Source: Pseudohongiella sp. (lineage in GTDB: Bacteria; Pseudomonadota; Gammaproteobacteria; Pseudomonadales; Pseudohongiellaceae). From it: a stretch of 64,000 nt of DNA. Every line of letters begins with the position of its first letter. Within the stretch, counting starts at the first letter, position 1. A program made the translations under genes and the position numbers. Shown one piece after another: positions 51,342-61,398 of the stretch. Below the pieces are notes generated by a model that was not told the origin of the DNA, searched no databases, and saw nothing but the letters and a program-made list of their open reading frames with translations. The DNA lies in assembly GCA_030651695.1 (NCBI GenBank), contig JAUSCD010000035.1, positions 1 through 64,000 on the forward strand, read 5' to 3'.

Positions 51342-52235
51342 ATGCCGCACTCAGCCACTACTGGCAAACATTTAAACAGAGCCATTCTTTTGCTGGTCGC
51401 CGGCAATTTTATGGCGATCATTTCCGATGTCATTGTGAAGATAATGGGCTCTGATGCCCCGATCTTCCAACACATTTTTGTGCGCACGCTGGTCATTCTT
51501 GCTTTGCTGTTATCGCTGCACAGACAGTTTGACTGGCAGACACCCATGGCTGGTCTACGCTTTCATCTGCTGCGCGCCTTTTTTAATTTTGTCGGTATGA
51601 TTTCCATTATCACGGCGCTCACCTTGCTGCCGCTGGCAACGGCGAATGCGGTGTTCTATCTGGCACCCATTCTGGTCATGTTGCTGGCGGTACTGATGTT
51701 CAAAGAACGCCTGACACGCTGGAGTGTGCTCGCCGTGATCAGCGGATTTATCGGCGTGATTGTGATTCTGCGACCGGTTGAGCTTGGCTGGGGCGCTCTG
51801 GCCGCACTGGCAGGCGCGTGGTCGCTGGCATTCAGCGCAGTGCTGGTGCGCAAACTGCCTTCGCATCAGTCTACGGTGCACAAACTGTTGATGAGCAACC
51901 TGCTTGCCCTGCCACTGGTTACGGCATGTTTTATCTGGGAGTTTGTGACACATGAAACCGGCTGGCATCGTGGGGCAATCTTTGCGGCTATCGGCTCTTC
52001 AGTTTTTGCAATGGCATACAGCATCAGCGTCCTGAAAGCCTATAAAAGTGTGGATGCAAATCAGGTCACGAGCGCAGAATATACCGGCCTTATCTGGGCA
52101 GCGCTGATAGGCTGGGTCTGGTTTGCCGAAGTGCCGGATATCTGGTTTTTGCTCGGCAGCGCGCTCATCGTGATTCCGCTGGTACTTCTGAGCATTGAGC
52201 AAAACAGGCGACTGCGCCCGCTGCCGAAGCCGTAA
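51342..52235 (+). CDS. EamA-family (DMT) transporter
   Basis: 297 residues with ten hydrophobic helices in two EamA repeats. Typical motifs are LRAFFNFVGMISIITALTLL followed by PLATANAVFYLAPILVMLLA, GVIVILRP at the end of repeat one, and SVDANQVTSAEYTGLIWAAL in repeat two. Family members move amino acids, nucleosides or other small metabolites, usually outward. Substrate cannot be deduced. It lies 29 bases downstream of the EAL gene, possibly in one transcript. Confidence 0.87.
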   Translation: MPHSATTGKHLNRAILLLVAGNFMAIISDVIVKIMGSDAPIFQHIFVRTLVILALLLSLHRQFDWQTPMAGLRFHLLRAFFNFVGMISIITALTLLPLATANAVFYLAPILVMLLAVLMFKERLTRWSVLAVISGFIGVIVILRPVELGWGALAALAGAWSLAFSAVLVRKLPSHQSTVHKLLMSNLLALPLVTACFIWEFVTHETGWHRGAIFAAIGSSVFAMAYSISVLKAYKSVDANQVTSAEYTGLIWAALIGWVWFAEVPDIWFLLGSALIVIPLVLLSIEQNRRLRPLPKP

Positions 52236-52244
52236 AACATCCTG

Positions 52245-53501
52245 CTATGCTTCCGCCAGCTCCTGCGCCAGCTGTGTAAATGCATCAACCCATCTGGTGG
52301 TGGTCCCGATATCAACTGCGTCCGGCCAGATATCACCGGGGTGATGAAACAACGGGTTGCTCCCCAGCAGCGACACAAAATGCCCTCCCCCATCAAATAC
52401 GTTTCGAGCTTCGCCCAGTGGGCGCGAGCCTATCGGCGTCTCTACACCTGGCACCAACCCATGCTGAGCCAGCACGCCCTCAACCAGATCCTCCAGTTCA
52501 TAATCAGAATACTGAAGCCTGATAACTGATCCTTTGGCAGCAAAATTTGCCCCCAGATGCATCCACACGGCCGCATCTTTGATCAGATCCGGATTTGCAT
52601 GCAGATATTGATCAAGGCCAAGATGACCAAGTTCATGGCCGGTATTGGCAGTAAAAAGCACATCACAACGCGGCTGACTCAAACTGAAAGCGCGAGCGAT
52701 TTCGAGAAATGCGGCGATGCCACCGCCGCGCTCGGACGCACACTGCCACCAACCACTGCGGGGCGTCATCACAACCAGTGGCGGCAGCCCCGGCTGACTG
52801 CCTGCGACACGGGCGCTAACATTATATGCCGTCACTTGTTCGCGTTCCGCCCTCGCAATGACCGTGACTGGTTCGCGACTGGCCATCAGCACCTGAATAT
52901 CTGGCCATCGCGCATGACCAATCTGAAGCACGGGCGGGCCTACCGGGCTCCGGAAATCTTCAGCATTGATGAGCGCTGCGCCATCTGCCGGATAACTTTG
53001 TTCGCTGACAACCAGGATCGCTCTATAAGACCCATTACGTCTCGCCTGATCCAGCAGAGTGTGCTGGGGGCTCACTGTGCTCGCCGGCACCATCACCACG
53101 CCAATGTCAGCATCCACCCCGCTACCCAACTCCGCCATCACACCTGTCACACCTGCTGCATCGGTATAGTGGCAATCGTATAAAGGCACACCGTCAACCT
53201 CAAAACCCGGCGTGGTCAGTCTGCCGTCTTCAATTTTTACCCTGCTCATTTCGAGCGGATCCAGATTGGTTTCGATCCCCATGGCCAACATACGATCCTG
53301 CATCCAGCGCGCACTGATGTTGTCGACGTCAGACCCCGTGCGATGTATGCCTTGCTCTGAGTACTCACGGATGATGTCCGATATACGCTGGTGGCTATTG
53401 CCCGAAGGTTGAGCCAGAGCGATTGATGACCATTGCGGCGTGCTGATAACCGCACAAACAGACAGGGTATGCTTCAGGAACAGCCGGCGTGACGTGTGCA
53501 T
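52245..53501 (-). CDS. Exported M28-like peptidase-fold protein with altered metal site
   Basis: 418 residues from the ATG at 53501 (GGAG five to six bases upstream). The N-terminus SRRLFLKHTLSVCAVIS is a Tat-like signal. The mature protein has an M28 aminopeptidase-like plan with an inserted PA-type domain (about residues 120-240). Where M28 enzymes have an H-x-D start of the zinc site and a D-N-x-S-G turn, this protein reads TPRSGWWQCASERGGGIAAF. The Glu-Glu pair appears as FTANTGHELGHLGL. It may use other residues for metal or be a non-catalytic binding protein. It converges on the EamA gene. Confidence 0.7.
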   Translation of the reverse strand: MHTSRRLFLKHTLSVCAVISTPQWSSIALAQPSGNSHQRISDIIREYSEQGIHRTGSDVDNISARWMQDRMLAMGIETNLDPLEMSRVKIEDGRLTTPGFEVDGVPLYDCHYTDAAGVTGVMAELGSGVDADIGVVMVPASTVSPQHTLLDQARRNGSYRAILVVSEQSYPADGAALINAEDFRSPVGPPVLQIGHARWPDIQVLMASREPVTVIARAEREQVTAYNVSARVAGSQPGLPPLVVMTPRSGWWQCASERGGGIAAFLEIARAFSLSQPRCDVLFTANTGHELGHLGLDQYLHANPDLIKDAAVWMHLGANFAAKGSVIRLQYSDYELEDLVEGVLAQHGLVPGVETPIGSRPLGEARNVFDGGGHFVSLLGSNPLFHHPGDIWPDAVDIGTTTRWVDAFTQLAQELAEA

Positions 53502-53699
53502 ATGTAGCTCCGGATACAGCAACTTGGGTACGTCGAGCATGCCTCGGTGCCCGGAGCAAGTAAAGTCCAGACGCCTGCGGCTGACTGAATGACGCCGACG
53601 GTCGGCATTGCGCGCTGCAGCAGCCCCCAAAGCTGCACAGCAGCAGAGCATCGGTTATACTCCCCAGCTTTCCGAAACACGAGTCAACCGGGCCAAACC

Positions 53700-56510
53700 A
53701 TGGATAAAACCTATCAACCCCAGCAGATCGAACGCCAGTGGTACAGCACCTGGGAAGAGCGTAATTACTTTGCACCGTCAGGAAAAGGCGATTCTTACAG
53801 CATTGTGATACCTCCGCCGAATGTCACCGGCCGTCTGCACATGGGTCATGGTTTCCAGAACGCCATCATGGACGCGCTGATCCGATATCACCGCATGATG
53901 GGCAATAACACACTGTGGCAGGTAGGTACCGACCATGCCGGTATTGCCACGCAGATGGTGGTTGAACGTCGTCTTGAACGCGAAGGCCTCAAGCGTAAAG
54001 TCCTTGGTCGCGAAAAATTTCTGGAAAAAGTCTGGGAATGGAAAGAAGAATCCGGCGGCATGATCACCCAGCAAATCCGTCGGCTGGGCGGTTCTATTGA
54101 CTGGTCACGTGAACGCTTCACCATGGACGAAGGCCTGTCTGCAGCGGTGGAAGAAGTGTTTGTTCGCCTGTATGACGAAGGGTTGATTTACCGGGGCAAT
54201 CGTCTGGTGAACTGGGACCCGAAATTACACACGGCTGTTTCCGATCTGGAAGTTCTGGCCGAAGAAGAAGACGGCTTTTTCTGGTATTTCAAATATCCGC
54301 TGGCCGATGGTGCATTAACCGACGGTGGTGATAATTTTATTACCATCGCCACCACCCGTCCTGAAACGCTGCTGGGTGACACCGCAGTAGCGGTAAATCC
54401 GGAAGACCCACGATTTAAATCACTGGTTGGCAAATGGATAGACCTGCCCCTGTGTGATCGTCGGATTCAGATTATTGCTGACGATTACGTTGATCCTGAA
54501 TTTGGTACCGGCTGCGTAAAAATCACACCGGCACACGACTTCAACGACTACGAAGTTGGCAAACGCCATAATCTGGAGATGATCAACATCTTCACCATCG
54601 ACGCGGCCATCAATGAAAATGCACCGGAAGCTTTCCGTGGCATGGACAGATTTGACGCACGAAAAAAACTGGTGGCTGATATGGATGCCGCTGGTCTGAT
54701 GTTGAAAGTCGAACCACATAAATTAAAAGTGCCTCGTGGTGACCGTACCGGCGCTGTGATCGAGCCCTACCTGACCAATCAGTGGTATGTAGCGGTTAAA
54801 GCACTGGCTGAGCCTGCGATCAAAGCTGTTGAAAACGGCGATATAGAATTTGTACCCAAACAGTGGGAGAACACCTATTTTGCCTGGATGCGCGACATTC
54901 AGGACTGGTGTATTTCCCGGCAACTGTGGTGGGGCCACAGAATTCCGGCCTGGTATGACGCTGAAGGTAAAATCTACGTTGGACGCAGCGAAGCGGAGGT
55001 GCGCGAAAAATACAGCCTGTCTGCAGACCTGCCACTGAACCAGGATGAAGACGTACTGGACACCTGGTTCTCATCTGCATTGTGGACATTCTCAACGCTG
55101 GGCTGGCCTGACGATCCGGAAACCTTAAAAACGTTCCACCCGACCAATGTGCTGGTCACCGGATTTGACATCATTTTCTTCTGGGTTGCCCGAATGGTGA
55201 TGATGACCCTGAAGTTCACGGGTCAGGTACCATTCAAAAAGGTTTACATCCACGGCCTGATCCGCGATGGTCAGGGACAGAAAATGTCCAAATCCAAAGG
55301 TAATGTTCTGGACCCGATAGATCTGATCGATGGTATCGGCCTGGAAGACCTGGTAGCCAAACGCACTGAAGGGCTGATGCAGCCGCAGCTGGAACAAAAG
55401 ATCGAGAAAAACACAAGATCCGAGTTCCCCGACGGCATCACCGGTTATGGCACTGACGCGCTGCGTTATACCTACTATTCGCTGGCATCTACCGGTCGCG
55501 ATATAAAGTTTGATCTGGGTCGCATGGAAGGCTTCCGCAACTTCTGCAATAAGATATGGAACGCCTCACGTTACGTGATCATGAATACCGAAGAAAAAGG
55601 TATTCAGTTCACAGCAGTTGATGTGGTGTCATTAAAAGATGACAAAAACCTGAGTCTGGCTGACCGCTGGATTCTGTCCCGGCTGCAGCAGACCGTGGCG
55701 CAGGTTCATGAACACATGAGCAGCTTCCGCTTCGATTTGATGTCGCAGGTGATTTACGACTTCTTCTGGAACGAGTATTGCGACTGGTATGTGGAGTTGT
55801 CAAAACCTGTGCTGTGGGATGCCGACAACCAGCCGGAAAAAGCACGCGCTGCACGTCTGACCTTGCTCACCGTGCTGGAAAGCAGCCTGCGTATGCTGCA
55901 CCCGCTGATGCCCTTTATCACTGAAGAGATCTGGCAGAAAATTGCGACATTGATCGGCACTGACACCGCCAACACCAGCGTCATGCTGCAGGCGTATCCG
56001 GAAGTGGACAGCTCATTGATCAACACTACTGTTGATGCCGACATTGAATGGGTTAAAGGTGTGATAGTCGGTGTGCGCAATATCCGCGGCGAAATGAATA
56101 TTCCACCAGGCAAGGCCTTCCCTGCCCTGCTGCGCAAAACCGGCGCAGAAGACCAGCGTCGTCTGAACGAGAACCTGCAGAATCTGCTGAAGCTTGCCAA
56201 ACTGTCTGAGTTGCGTTGTCTGGCAGAAAACGAAATCGCACCAGTGAGTGCGACCCAGCTGTATCAGGACATGGAGATTCTGGTGCCGCTGTCAGATCTG
56301 ATAGATAAGGACGCGGAGATTGCGCGGCTGGAAAAAGAAATCGCCAAGCTGGACAAAAATCTGCAAGGCATCAACGGCAAACTCAGCAACGATAAGTTTG
56401 TGCAGAATGCACCGGTTGAGCTGGTTGATCAGGAACGGGAGCGTCAGCGGGCTGCACAGGCAGCGATTGACGCTTTAAACGAGAAACTGGCAGCTATCAA
56501 AGCGCTCTGA
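53700..56510 (+). CDS. valS: Valyl-tRNA synthetase
   Basis: 936 residues from the ATG at 53700. The class I signatures are [16 protein letters not shown] (HIGH-type, here HMGH) and [14 protein letters not shown] (KMSKS). An editing CP1 domain lies between them ([15 protein letters not shown]), the anticodon domain carries [10 protein letters not shown], and the last about 70 residues form the ValRS coiled coil ([17 protein letters not shown]). It charges tRNA-Val and edits Thr-tRNA-Val. The length is normal. In many relatives pepA-holC-valS are adjacent; here other genes separate pepA and valS and holC is absent. Confidence 0.97.
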   Translation: MDKTYQPQQIERQWYSTWEERNYFAPSGKGDSYSIVIPPPNVTGRLHMGHGFQNAIMDALIRYHRMMGNNTLWQVGTDHAGIATQMVVERRLEREGLKRKVLGREKFLEKVWEWKEESGGMITQQIRRLGGSIDWSRERFTMDEGLSAAVEEVFVRLYDEGLIYRGNRLVNWDPKLHTAVSDLEVLAEEEDGFFWYFKYPLADGALTDGGDNFITIATTRPETLLGDTAVAVNPEDPRFKSLVGKWIDLPLCDRRIQIIADDYVDPEFGTGCVKITPAHDFNDYEVGKRHNLEMINIFTIDAAINENAPEAFRGMDRFDARKKLVADMDAAGLMLKVEPHKLKVPRGDRTGAVIEPYLTNQWYVAVKALAEPAIKAVENGDIEFVPKQWENTYFAWMRDIQDWCISRQLWWGHRIPAWYDAEGKIYVGRSEAEVREKYSLSADLPLNQDEDVLDTWFSSALWTFSTLGWPDDPETLKTFHPTNVLVTGFDIIFFWVARMVMMTLKFTGQVPFKKVYIHGLIRDGQGQKMSKSKGNVLDPIDLIDGIGLEDLVAKRTEGLMQPQLEQKIEKNTRSEFPDGITGYGTDALRYTYYSLASTGRDIKFDLGRMEGFRNFCNKIWNASRYVIMNTEEKGIQFTAVDVVSLKDDKNLSLADRWILSRLQQTVAQVHEHMSSFRFDLMSQVIYDFFWNEYCDWYVELSKPVLWDADNQPEKARAARLTLLTVLESSLRMLHPLMPFITEEIWQKIATLIGTDTANTSVMLQAYPEVDSSLINTTVDADIEWVKGVIVGVRNIRGEMNIPPGKAFPALLRKTGAEDQRRLNENLQNLLKLAKLSELRCLAENEIAPVSATQLYQDMEILVPLSDLIDKDAEIARLEKEIAKLDKNLQGINGKLSNDKFVQNAPVELVDQERERQRAAQAAIDALNEKLAAIKAL

Positions 56511-56525
56511 GAAAAACACCCGCTG

Positions 56526-57011
56526 ATGACAACACCGACTTACACATGGGCAAGACTGCAGGAATTGTCTGGCCCGGATGTCCACCAAATCTTACGGGCG
56601 CGCGAGTCGGTGTTTATTGTTGAACAGAACTGTCCCTATCAGGACGCCGACGACTGCGATACCCATGCATGGCATATGGTCGGGCGCGTCGATGGCAAGC
56701 TCGCGTGTTATATACGTGTGCTAGATCCCGGTCATAAGTACACTGAGCCTTCAATCGGTCGTGTACTGACAACCGCTGAATTCCGTGGTTTGCGTCTTGG
56801 GCGCCCGATGATGCTGGAAGCTATCCGGCAAACCAACCTGTTATTTCCCGGTCTTAACATAAAAATTGGTGCCCAAGCTTATCTGCGTGCTTTTTATGTC
56901 TCACTTGGTTTTGAACAAATCAGTGACGAATATATGGAAGATGGCATCCCTCACATCCTCATGCTTTGGCGCTATCCTGCCGATACCAAGTCTGAAGCCA
57001 GTCAGATATGA
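56526..57011 (+). CDS. elaA: GNAT acetyltransferase, ElaA family
   Basis: 161 residues. The ElaA pattern is clear: ILRARESVFIVEQNCPYQDADDCD, then HAWHMVGRVDGKLACYIRVLD, IGRVLTTAEFRGLRLG (acetyl-CoA loop) and GAQAYLRAFYVSLGFEQ. ElaA proteins are GNAT-fold N-acetyltransferases of unsettled substrate. It starts 15 bases after the valS stop and may be read through from it. Confidence 0.87.
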   Translation: MTTPTYTWARLQELSGPDVHQILRARESVFIVEQNCPYQDADDCDTHAWHMVGRVDGKLACYIRVLDPGHKYTEPSIGRVLTTAEFRGLRLGRPMMLEAIRQTNLLFPGLNIKIGAQAYLRAFYVSLGFEQISDEYMEDGIPHILMLWRYPADTKSEASQI

Positions 57012-57030
57012 ATCCCGAGTGCAGTAGCAA

Positions 57031-57075
57031 AGCCTGCGCATAAGGGCATACACTGCAGGCTACTTGCCAGTTTTA
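57031..57075 (+). terminator. Weak hairpin terminator after elaA
   Basis: Agcctgc (57031-57037) pairs with gcaggct (57055-57061), followed shortly by a T-containing run. It lies 20 bases after the elaA stop and before the binding-protein gene. Confidence 0.4.
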
Positions 57076-57106
57076 TTGTAAATAGACATCAGGAGTCAGG
57101 GCTCGC

Positions 57107-58279
57107 ATGGTCAACCTGCGACGTGCTCATTTATTATATCTGGTAGCGGTGCTGTTCAGCGTGCTACTGGCGCTGATGCCTGCACGCAGCATTCTGGCAC
57201 AGAACAACAGCGGGAATAGCGCTGATATCAATACCCCCATTGATGTTGCTATTGCCGGCCCTATGGTCGGTACGAGTTTTGCCGTCGGCATACAATTCAG
57301 AACGGGCGTGCACGCCGCCATACAACATCTGACTGAAGGAACGCTGCTCGGGCGCCCCATCAGAATCACAGAATACAATGATGCTTGCAGTCGCGAGATT
57401 GCAGAAAAACTCGCTCTGGACCTTGTGCAATCCCCTCCCGCTGTTGTAATCGGACATTCATGTTCCGCAACTACGCTGGTAACAGCGCCGATATATACTG
57501 AACATGGCGTCGTGCAAATCTCCCCTGCATCTACCGCGCCTGCCATTACAGAGATGGGGATAAGCACCTTGTTTCGCATGATCGGGCGGGATGATATTCA
57601 GGGCAGACTGGTCGCAGACCGCATCATGACCAGGCACGCAGGCCAGAAAATTGGCCTTTTCAGATTTGCAACTGAGTACTCTGTAAGCCTCCATCAAGCT
57701 GTTACTGAAGAATTGGCCCGGCACGGTATTGACCCCACGCTTATTGTGGACAGCACCGCCTCCGCAACATCCTACCTGGATGAAATCATGCAGCTCATGG
57801 AAGCCGACATTGGAGTATTGTTTATTGTGGGCGGCGGTCTGGACAGTGGCGTCATAGCCCGTCAATCAAAACAGATCGGCGCGACATACTCCATCATTGC
57901 CAGCGACACTCTGGTATCCACTGTATTTAGCGACACCGCCGGAGAGGCCGGTGATGGCATACCATTCATGTTCCCTTCCGATGCCGCCAGCCTGCACGAA
58001 ACTGACAGAACCCGGGCAGCACTGGCAGCCATCCGCGCCATGGGTGTTGAACCGCATGGCTTCACCTTGCTGTCGTATGCTGCGGCTGAGGTCTGGCTTG
58101 AGGGCGTTAATCGCGCAGGCTCTACTGAGGCGGAGGCCGTTGCTGCCGCTATCCGCCAGGCGCCAATGCTGACCGTTCTCGGCACAATTTCCTTTGATGG
58201 AAAAGGAGACATCCAGACTGACTACCCAGCCTACTCCTGGTTCACCTGGAGAGAGGGGCAGCGTGTCCCGGTTGATTGA
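57107..58279 (+). CDS. Periplasmic binding protein of the branched-chain amino-acid (type I) fold
   Basis: 390 residues with a signal peptide (LYLVAVLFSVLLALMPARSILA). The mature protein has the type I periplasmic-binding layout of LivK: VDVAIAGPMVGTSFAVGIQF, IQHLTEGTLLGRPIRITEYN, VVIGHSCSATTLVTAPIYTE and FRMIGRDDIQGRLVADRIM. No ABC transporter permease or ATPase follows. Instead the next gene, overlapping by 17 bases, is a membrane diguanylate cyclase with a large periplasmic domain. The binding protein is therefore probably a ligand receptor for that enzyme rather than a transport component, like TorT for TorS. Confidence 0.85.
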   Translation: MVNLRRAHLLYLVAVLFSVLLALMPARSILAQNNSGNSADINTPIDVAIAGPMVGTSFAVGIQFRTGVHAAIQHLTEGTLLGRPIRITEYNDACSREIAEKLALDLVQSPPAVVIGHSCSATTLVTAPIYTEHGVVQISPASTAPAITEMGISTLFRMIGRDDIQGRLVADRIMTRHAGQKIGLFRFATEYSVSLHQAVTEELARHGIDPTLIVDSTASATSYLDEIMQLMEADIGVLFIVGGGLDSGVIARQSKQIGATYSIIASDTLVSTVFSDTAGEAGDGIPFMFPSDAASLHETDRTRAALAAIRAMGVEPHGFTLLSYAAAEVWLEGVNRAGSTEAEAVAAAIRQAPMLTVLGTISFDGKGDIQTDYPAYSWFTWREGQRVPVD

Positions 58280-60128
58280 GCATGACAAGATTGCCGATGA
58301 GGCGATTGATACTGACGTGATTAAATCAACGCCCGGACAGCCCGGCTCATCATCACGCCTGCTGAGACCGGGGATACGCGCCAGTTTTATAATTGGCATT
58401 ACCGTGATGGTTCTGCTGATGTTGATAGTCACCGCTACCGCGATTTTCACTTCTGCAAGCACGACCCGAGGCGTCAATGGCATTGTGCAGGAACAGTTGC
58501 CGGCCACACTTTCCAGCATGCGCCTTGCTCGCGCAGGTGATGCGTTGGCTGCCAGCGGGGACTATCTGATTGCAGTCCGCTCCACTCAGGAGCGTAGTAA
58601 TGCACTCGCCCGATTAGATCAGGCGCAGCAAGCGATGAACCAGATGCTTGCTGAACTGACAGGCACTGTTGGTCCGGAAAACACTTCGCAAATTGCCCGG
58701 CTCAGCGGTGAAATCAATCACAACCTGAGCAATTTGAGTGTCATGGTTGACGACCGACTTGCACTGATAGAAGCACAACGAGCGCAGCGCGGTGAACTCC
58801 AGTCATTGCTGCAGGCATTGCAACAACTGGCAACCTATCGCGTCAGAATTGTTGAAAGCGACAGCGCGGTAATGAGTGCATTGGCTCAGCGGCCAACAGT
58901 CCCGCTGGAACAAATTGGTGAAATTGCTGCAAGAACAGCCCCGCTGATTCCGCTGGCAAGATTTTATGCCCAGGTTGAATCAATTGGCAGCCGCATTCTG
59001 GTCGCAGCACAGGACCCGTCTCTGACTGCTCTGTCACTTTCGGAAGAATTGATCAGCACGCTGCTGACCAATGCACTGGCCACTCTGTCGCGTCTACCGC
59101 CTGAGGTCGCTGACGAGTTTGACGAGTTATACAACCGGCTGAAAATGCTGGCTCAGTCAGACAGCGGCCTGCCTCAACTCAGACGCCGCGAACTCGGTCT
59201 GCTTGCCCAGGGAGACATCTGGAATGCCCAGAACCAACAAATCCTCGCGCAACTGGATAACCTGACCAGTGATCTTGTCGACCATGAACTGGCAGCGATT
59301 TATGATGCTTCGGCCTCGGTATCGAGCGTGAATCTGACCACATTCTGGTTATTGCTTTCTGTGGCGATTACCGGCGTAATCAGTCTGGCTATGTTCTTCT
59401 ATTTTCATATCCTCAAGGATTTGCTGGCACGACTGACTTTTCTGAGTCAATCCATGCAAGACATAGCTGCCGGACAATACAACGTGGCTTTGCCGCCATC
59501 AGGTGCAGACGAGTTAGGGCGCCTGGGCGCAGCTGTTCAGCAATTTCATGAAGTCGCCATCAGCGCAGCTTTGCGTGAAGAAAAACTGCAAACCCTGAAC
59601 CGGCAACTGGCCGAGTTGTCTATCTCGGATTCGCTGACCGGACTGGCAAACCGCAGGCATTTTGATGAAGTGCTGGCAGAAGAATGGAACCGTTCCACAC
59701 GGCACGCTCATTCGATGGCCATATTGATGATTGACGCTGACCATTTCAAAGCGTTTAACGACCTTTATGGTCATCAGGCCGGTGATGATTGCCTGCAAAG
59801 TATCGCTGCAGTTATCAAGGCGCGTGTCAATCGACCCGGCGATCTCGCCGCCCGCTACGGTGGCGAGGAATTTAGTGTTGTATTGTCTGAATGTGACCGC
59901 GATGGCGCCCTTGCTGTGGCAAACACGATTCATCAGGCTATTGAAACACTAAACCTGCAGCATAAAAACTCTGTGTATGGGCATATCACCGTCAGCATTG
60001 GCGTTGCATCAACAATTCCTGCGCCGACCCAGTCTGCAGCCGAACTGCTTAAACAGGCAGACCTGGCGCTATACGAGGCCAAGGCGGCCGGGCGCAACCG
60101 GGTCACGTTACGGCAAGTGGATATCTGA
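58263..60128 (+). CDS. Membrane diguanylate cyclase with TorS-like periplasmic sensor and HAMP
   Basis: 621 residues from the GTG at 58263, chosen because GAGAGGGG lies just upstream and the overlap with the previous gene is then only 17 bases; an ATG at 58194 would overlap by 86. Order: short basic tail, TM1 (SFIIGITVMVLLMLIVTATA), all-helical periplasmic domain (about 60-360), TM2 (FWLLLSVAITGVISLAMFFY), HAMP (LSQSMQDIAAGQYNVALP), then GGDEF with ISDSLTGLANRRHFDEVL and RYGGEEFSVVLSECD. The catalytic GGEEF is intact and the product-inhibition I-site RPGD lies five residues before it. It should make c-di-GMP in response to the binding protein's ligand. Confidence 0.88.
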   Translation: MSRLIEHDKIADEAIDTDVIKSTPGQPGSSSRLLRPGIRASFIIGITVMVLLMLIVTATAIFTSASTTRGVNGIVQEQLPATLSSMRLARAGDALAASGDYLIAVRSTQERSNALARLDQAQQAMNQMLAELTGTVGPENTSQIARLSGEINHNLSNLSVMVDDRLALIEAQRAQRGELQSLLQALQQLATYRVRIVESDSAVMSALAQRPTVPLEQIGEIAARTAPLIPLARFYAQVESIGSRILVAAQDPSLTALSLSEELISTLLTNALATLSRLPPEVADEFDELYNRLKMLAQSDSGLPQLRRRELGLLAQGDIWNAQNQQILAQLDNLTSDLVDHELAAIYDASASVSSVNLTTFWLLLSVAITGVISLAMFFYFHILKDLLARLTFLSQSMQDIAAGQYNVALPPSGADELGRLGAAVQQFHEVAISAALREEKLQTLNRQLAELSISDSLTGLANRRHFDEVLAEEWNRSTRHAHSMAILMIDADHFKAFNDLYGHQAGDDCLQSIAAVIKARVNRPGDLAARYGGEEFSVVLSECDRDGALAVANTIHQAIETLNLQHKNSVYGHITVSIGVASTIPAPTQSAAELLKQADLALYEAKAAGRNRVTLRQVDI

Positions 60129-61316
60129 CGACAAAAACAATTGCGCCAATCTGGTTTGCAATGACGAGAAGTCCCCAAACCGCTCCAGTTTGGTATTGAT
60201 TGTCAGCGCCACAGCCAGCGATTGGTGCCCGGCACTGGAAGGATAGACCGCCAGCCAAGCCATTGCGCCTTTAGATACACCACCATGATGAGCATAAGCT
60301 GCCGCTTCATTCCAGCGCCATGTCAGGGCATAGGATTGTTCATTGATCTCACCGCTACTCAGGCGCTGAGGTTGCCAGAACTGCGCGCGGGTTTCGGCGC
60401 TGATAAACTCAGTATCCAGCCAGGCTGAACCAAGGCGTACAAGATCCTCCGGCCGGGACATAAATCCGCCGCCCGGCAGTTTGTTGCTCAGATCAACAAA
60501 TCGCCAGGGTTTGGCATGATTGTCCCTCAACTGGTAAAACTGAGCGCTGTCAGCCGTCACCTTGTCCGGCACGGGCGATTGCAACGCCAATGGCATCAGC
60601 ACCTGCTCATCCATCAATTGCGTGAACGGTTTACCGGCCACCTCCTGCAGCACACTGGCAATCAGCAACGCTCCAAATGACGAATACTCGAAATCACTTC
60701 CGGGGGTAAATCGTTGCGGGCTGCCATCAAACAGAGCCAAACCTTGCCGCACATCAGTATGTGCACGGCGCAGGGCTATGGATTGATACAAACCCAGGAT
60801 ATCCTCATTGGTGCCATACTCTGGCAAGCCCGCCGTGTGCGAAGCCAATTGTCTGAGCGTCAGCGCATGCCAGCCGGGGTTCGGCAGGTCGTCAATATAG
60901 TTACCAATGGGCTCATCCAGTGATACTAAACCTACGCCCACCATGCGAGCCAATAAAGTACCGGTTACTGGTTTGGAGGTTGAACCTATACGGTACAGCG
61001 TACTACTGGTAGCGGGCACGGAAGCCCCGATATCTGCCCAACCAACAGCACCGCTCCAGACCAGTGTGCCATCAATAGCAATGGCTGCAGACAGCGATGG
61101 CACTCGCAAAGCCGCCTGATAATCAAGCAGCAGCTGACATGCTTCATCGGCAATGTGCCGGACAGATGGATCTGTTACCCCAGAGTGACAGGTTTTCGCC
61201 TCTGGCACGGTTTGCCAACCCCAAGGCGCCCGCAATCCGGCTTTATCTTCAGCAAAATAACCATAAACAGGCCATACCAGATAAAGTACAGCAACCAGCA
61301 CGGGTAAAAAAAACAT
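60108..61316 (-). CDS. Serine hydrolase of the class C beta-lactamase / S12 family
   Basis: 402 residues from the ATG at 61316 (AGGAG nine bases upstream; ATG 61322 and GTG 61337 are alternatives). One N-terminal hydrophobic helix exports or anchors it. The penicillin-recognising active site is complete: YRIGSTSKPVTGTLL (S-x-x-K), FEYSSFGALL (Y-S-S form of Y-x-N) and YAHHGGVSKG (H-x-G form of K-T-G). Such proteins include esterases, D-aminopeptidases and carboxypeptidases; most are not resistance enzymes. Its end overlaps that of the diguanylate cyclase by 21 bases. Confidence 0.87.
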   Translation of the reverse strand: MFFLPVLVAVLYLVWPVYGYFAEDKAGLRAPWGWQTVPEAKTCHSGVTDPSVRHIADEACQLLLDYQAALRVPSLSAAIAIDGTLVWSGAVGWADIGASVPATSSTLYRIGSTSKPVTGTLLARMVGVGLVSLDEPIGNYIDDLPNPGWHALTLRQLASHTAGLPEYGTNEDILGLYQSIALRRAHTDVRQGLALFDGSPQRFTPGSDFEYSSFGALLIASVLQEVAGKPFTQLMDEQVLMPLALQSPVPDKVTADSAQFYQLRDNHAKPWRFVDLSNKLPGGGFMSRPEDLVRLGSAWLDTEFISAETRAQFWQPQRLSSGEINEQSYALTWRWNEAAAYAHHGGVSKGAMAWLAVYPSSAGHQSLAVALTINTKLERFGDFSSLQTRLAQLFLSSDIHLP

Positions 61317-61398
61317 AAACATTAACTCCTGAACCACCCATAAAAGAAGTTAAAGTTTGCTGGCTGCGACACCGTGAAGTCTTGCCGATTTCAAAAAA

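Noticed and set aside
58194-58262. ATG at 58194 as the start of the diguanylate cyclase
   Set aside because: Would overlap the binding-protein gene by 86 bases; the GTG at 58263 has a strong ribosome site directly upstream.
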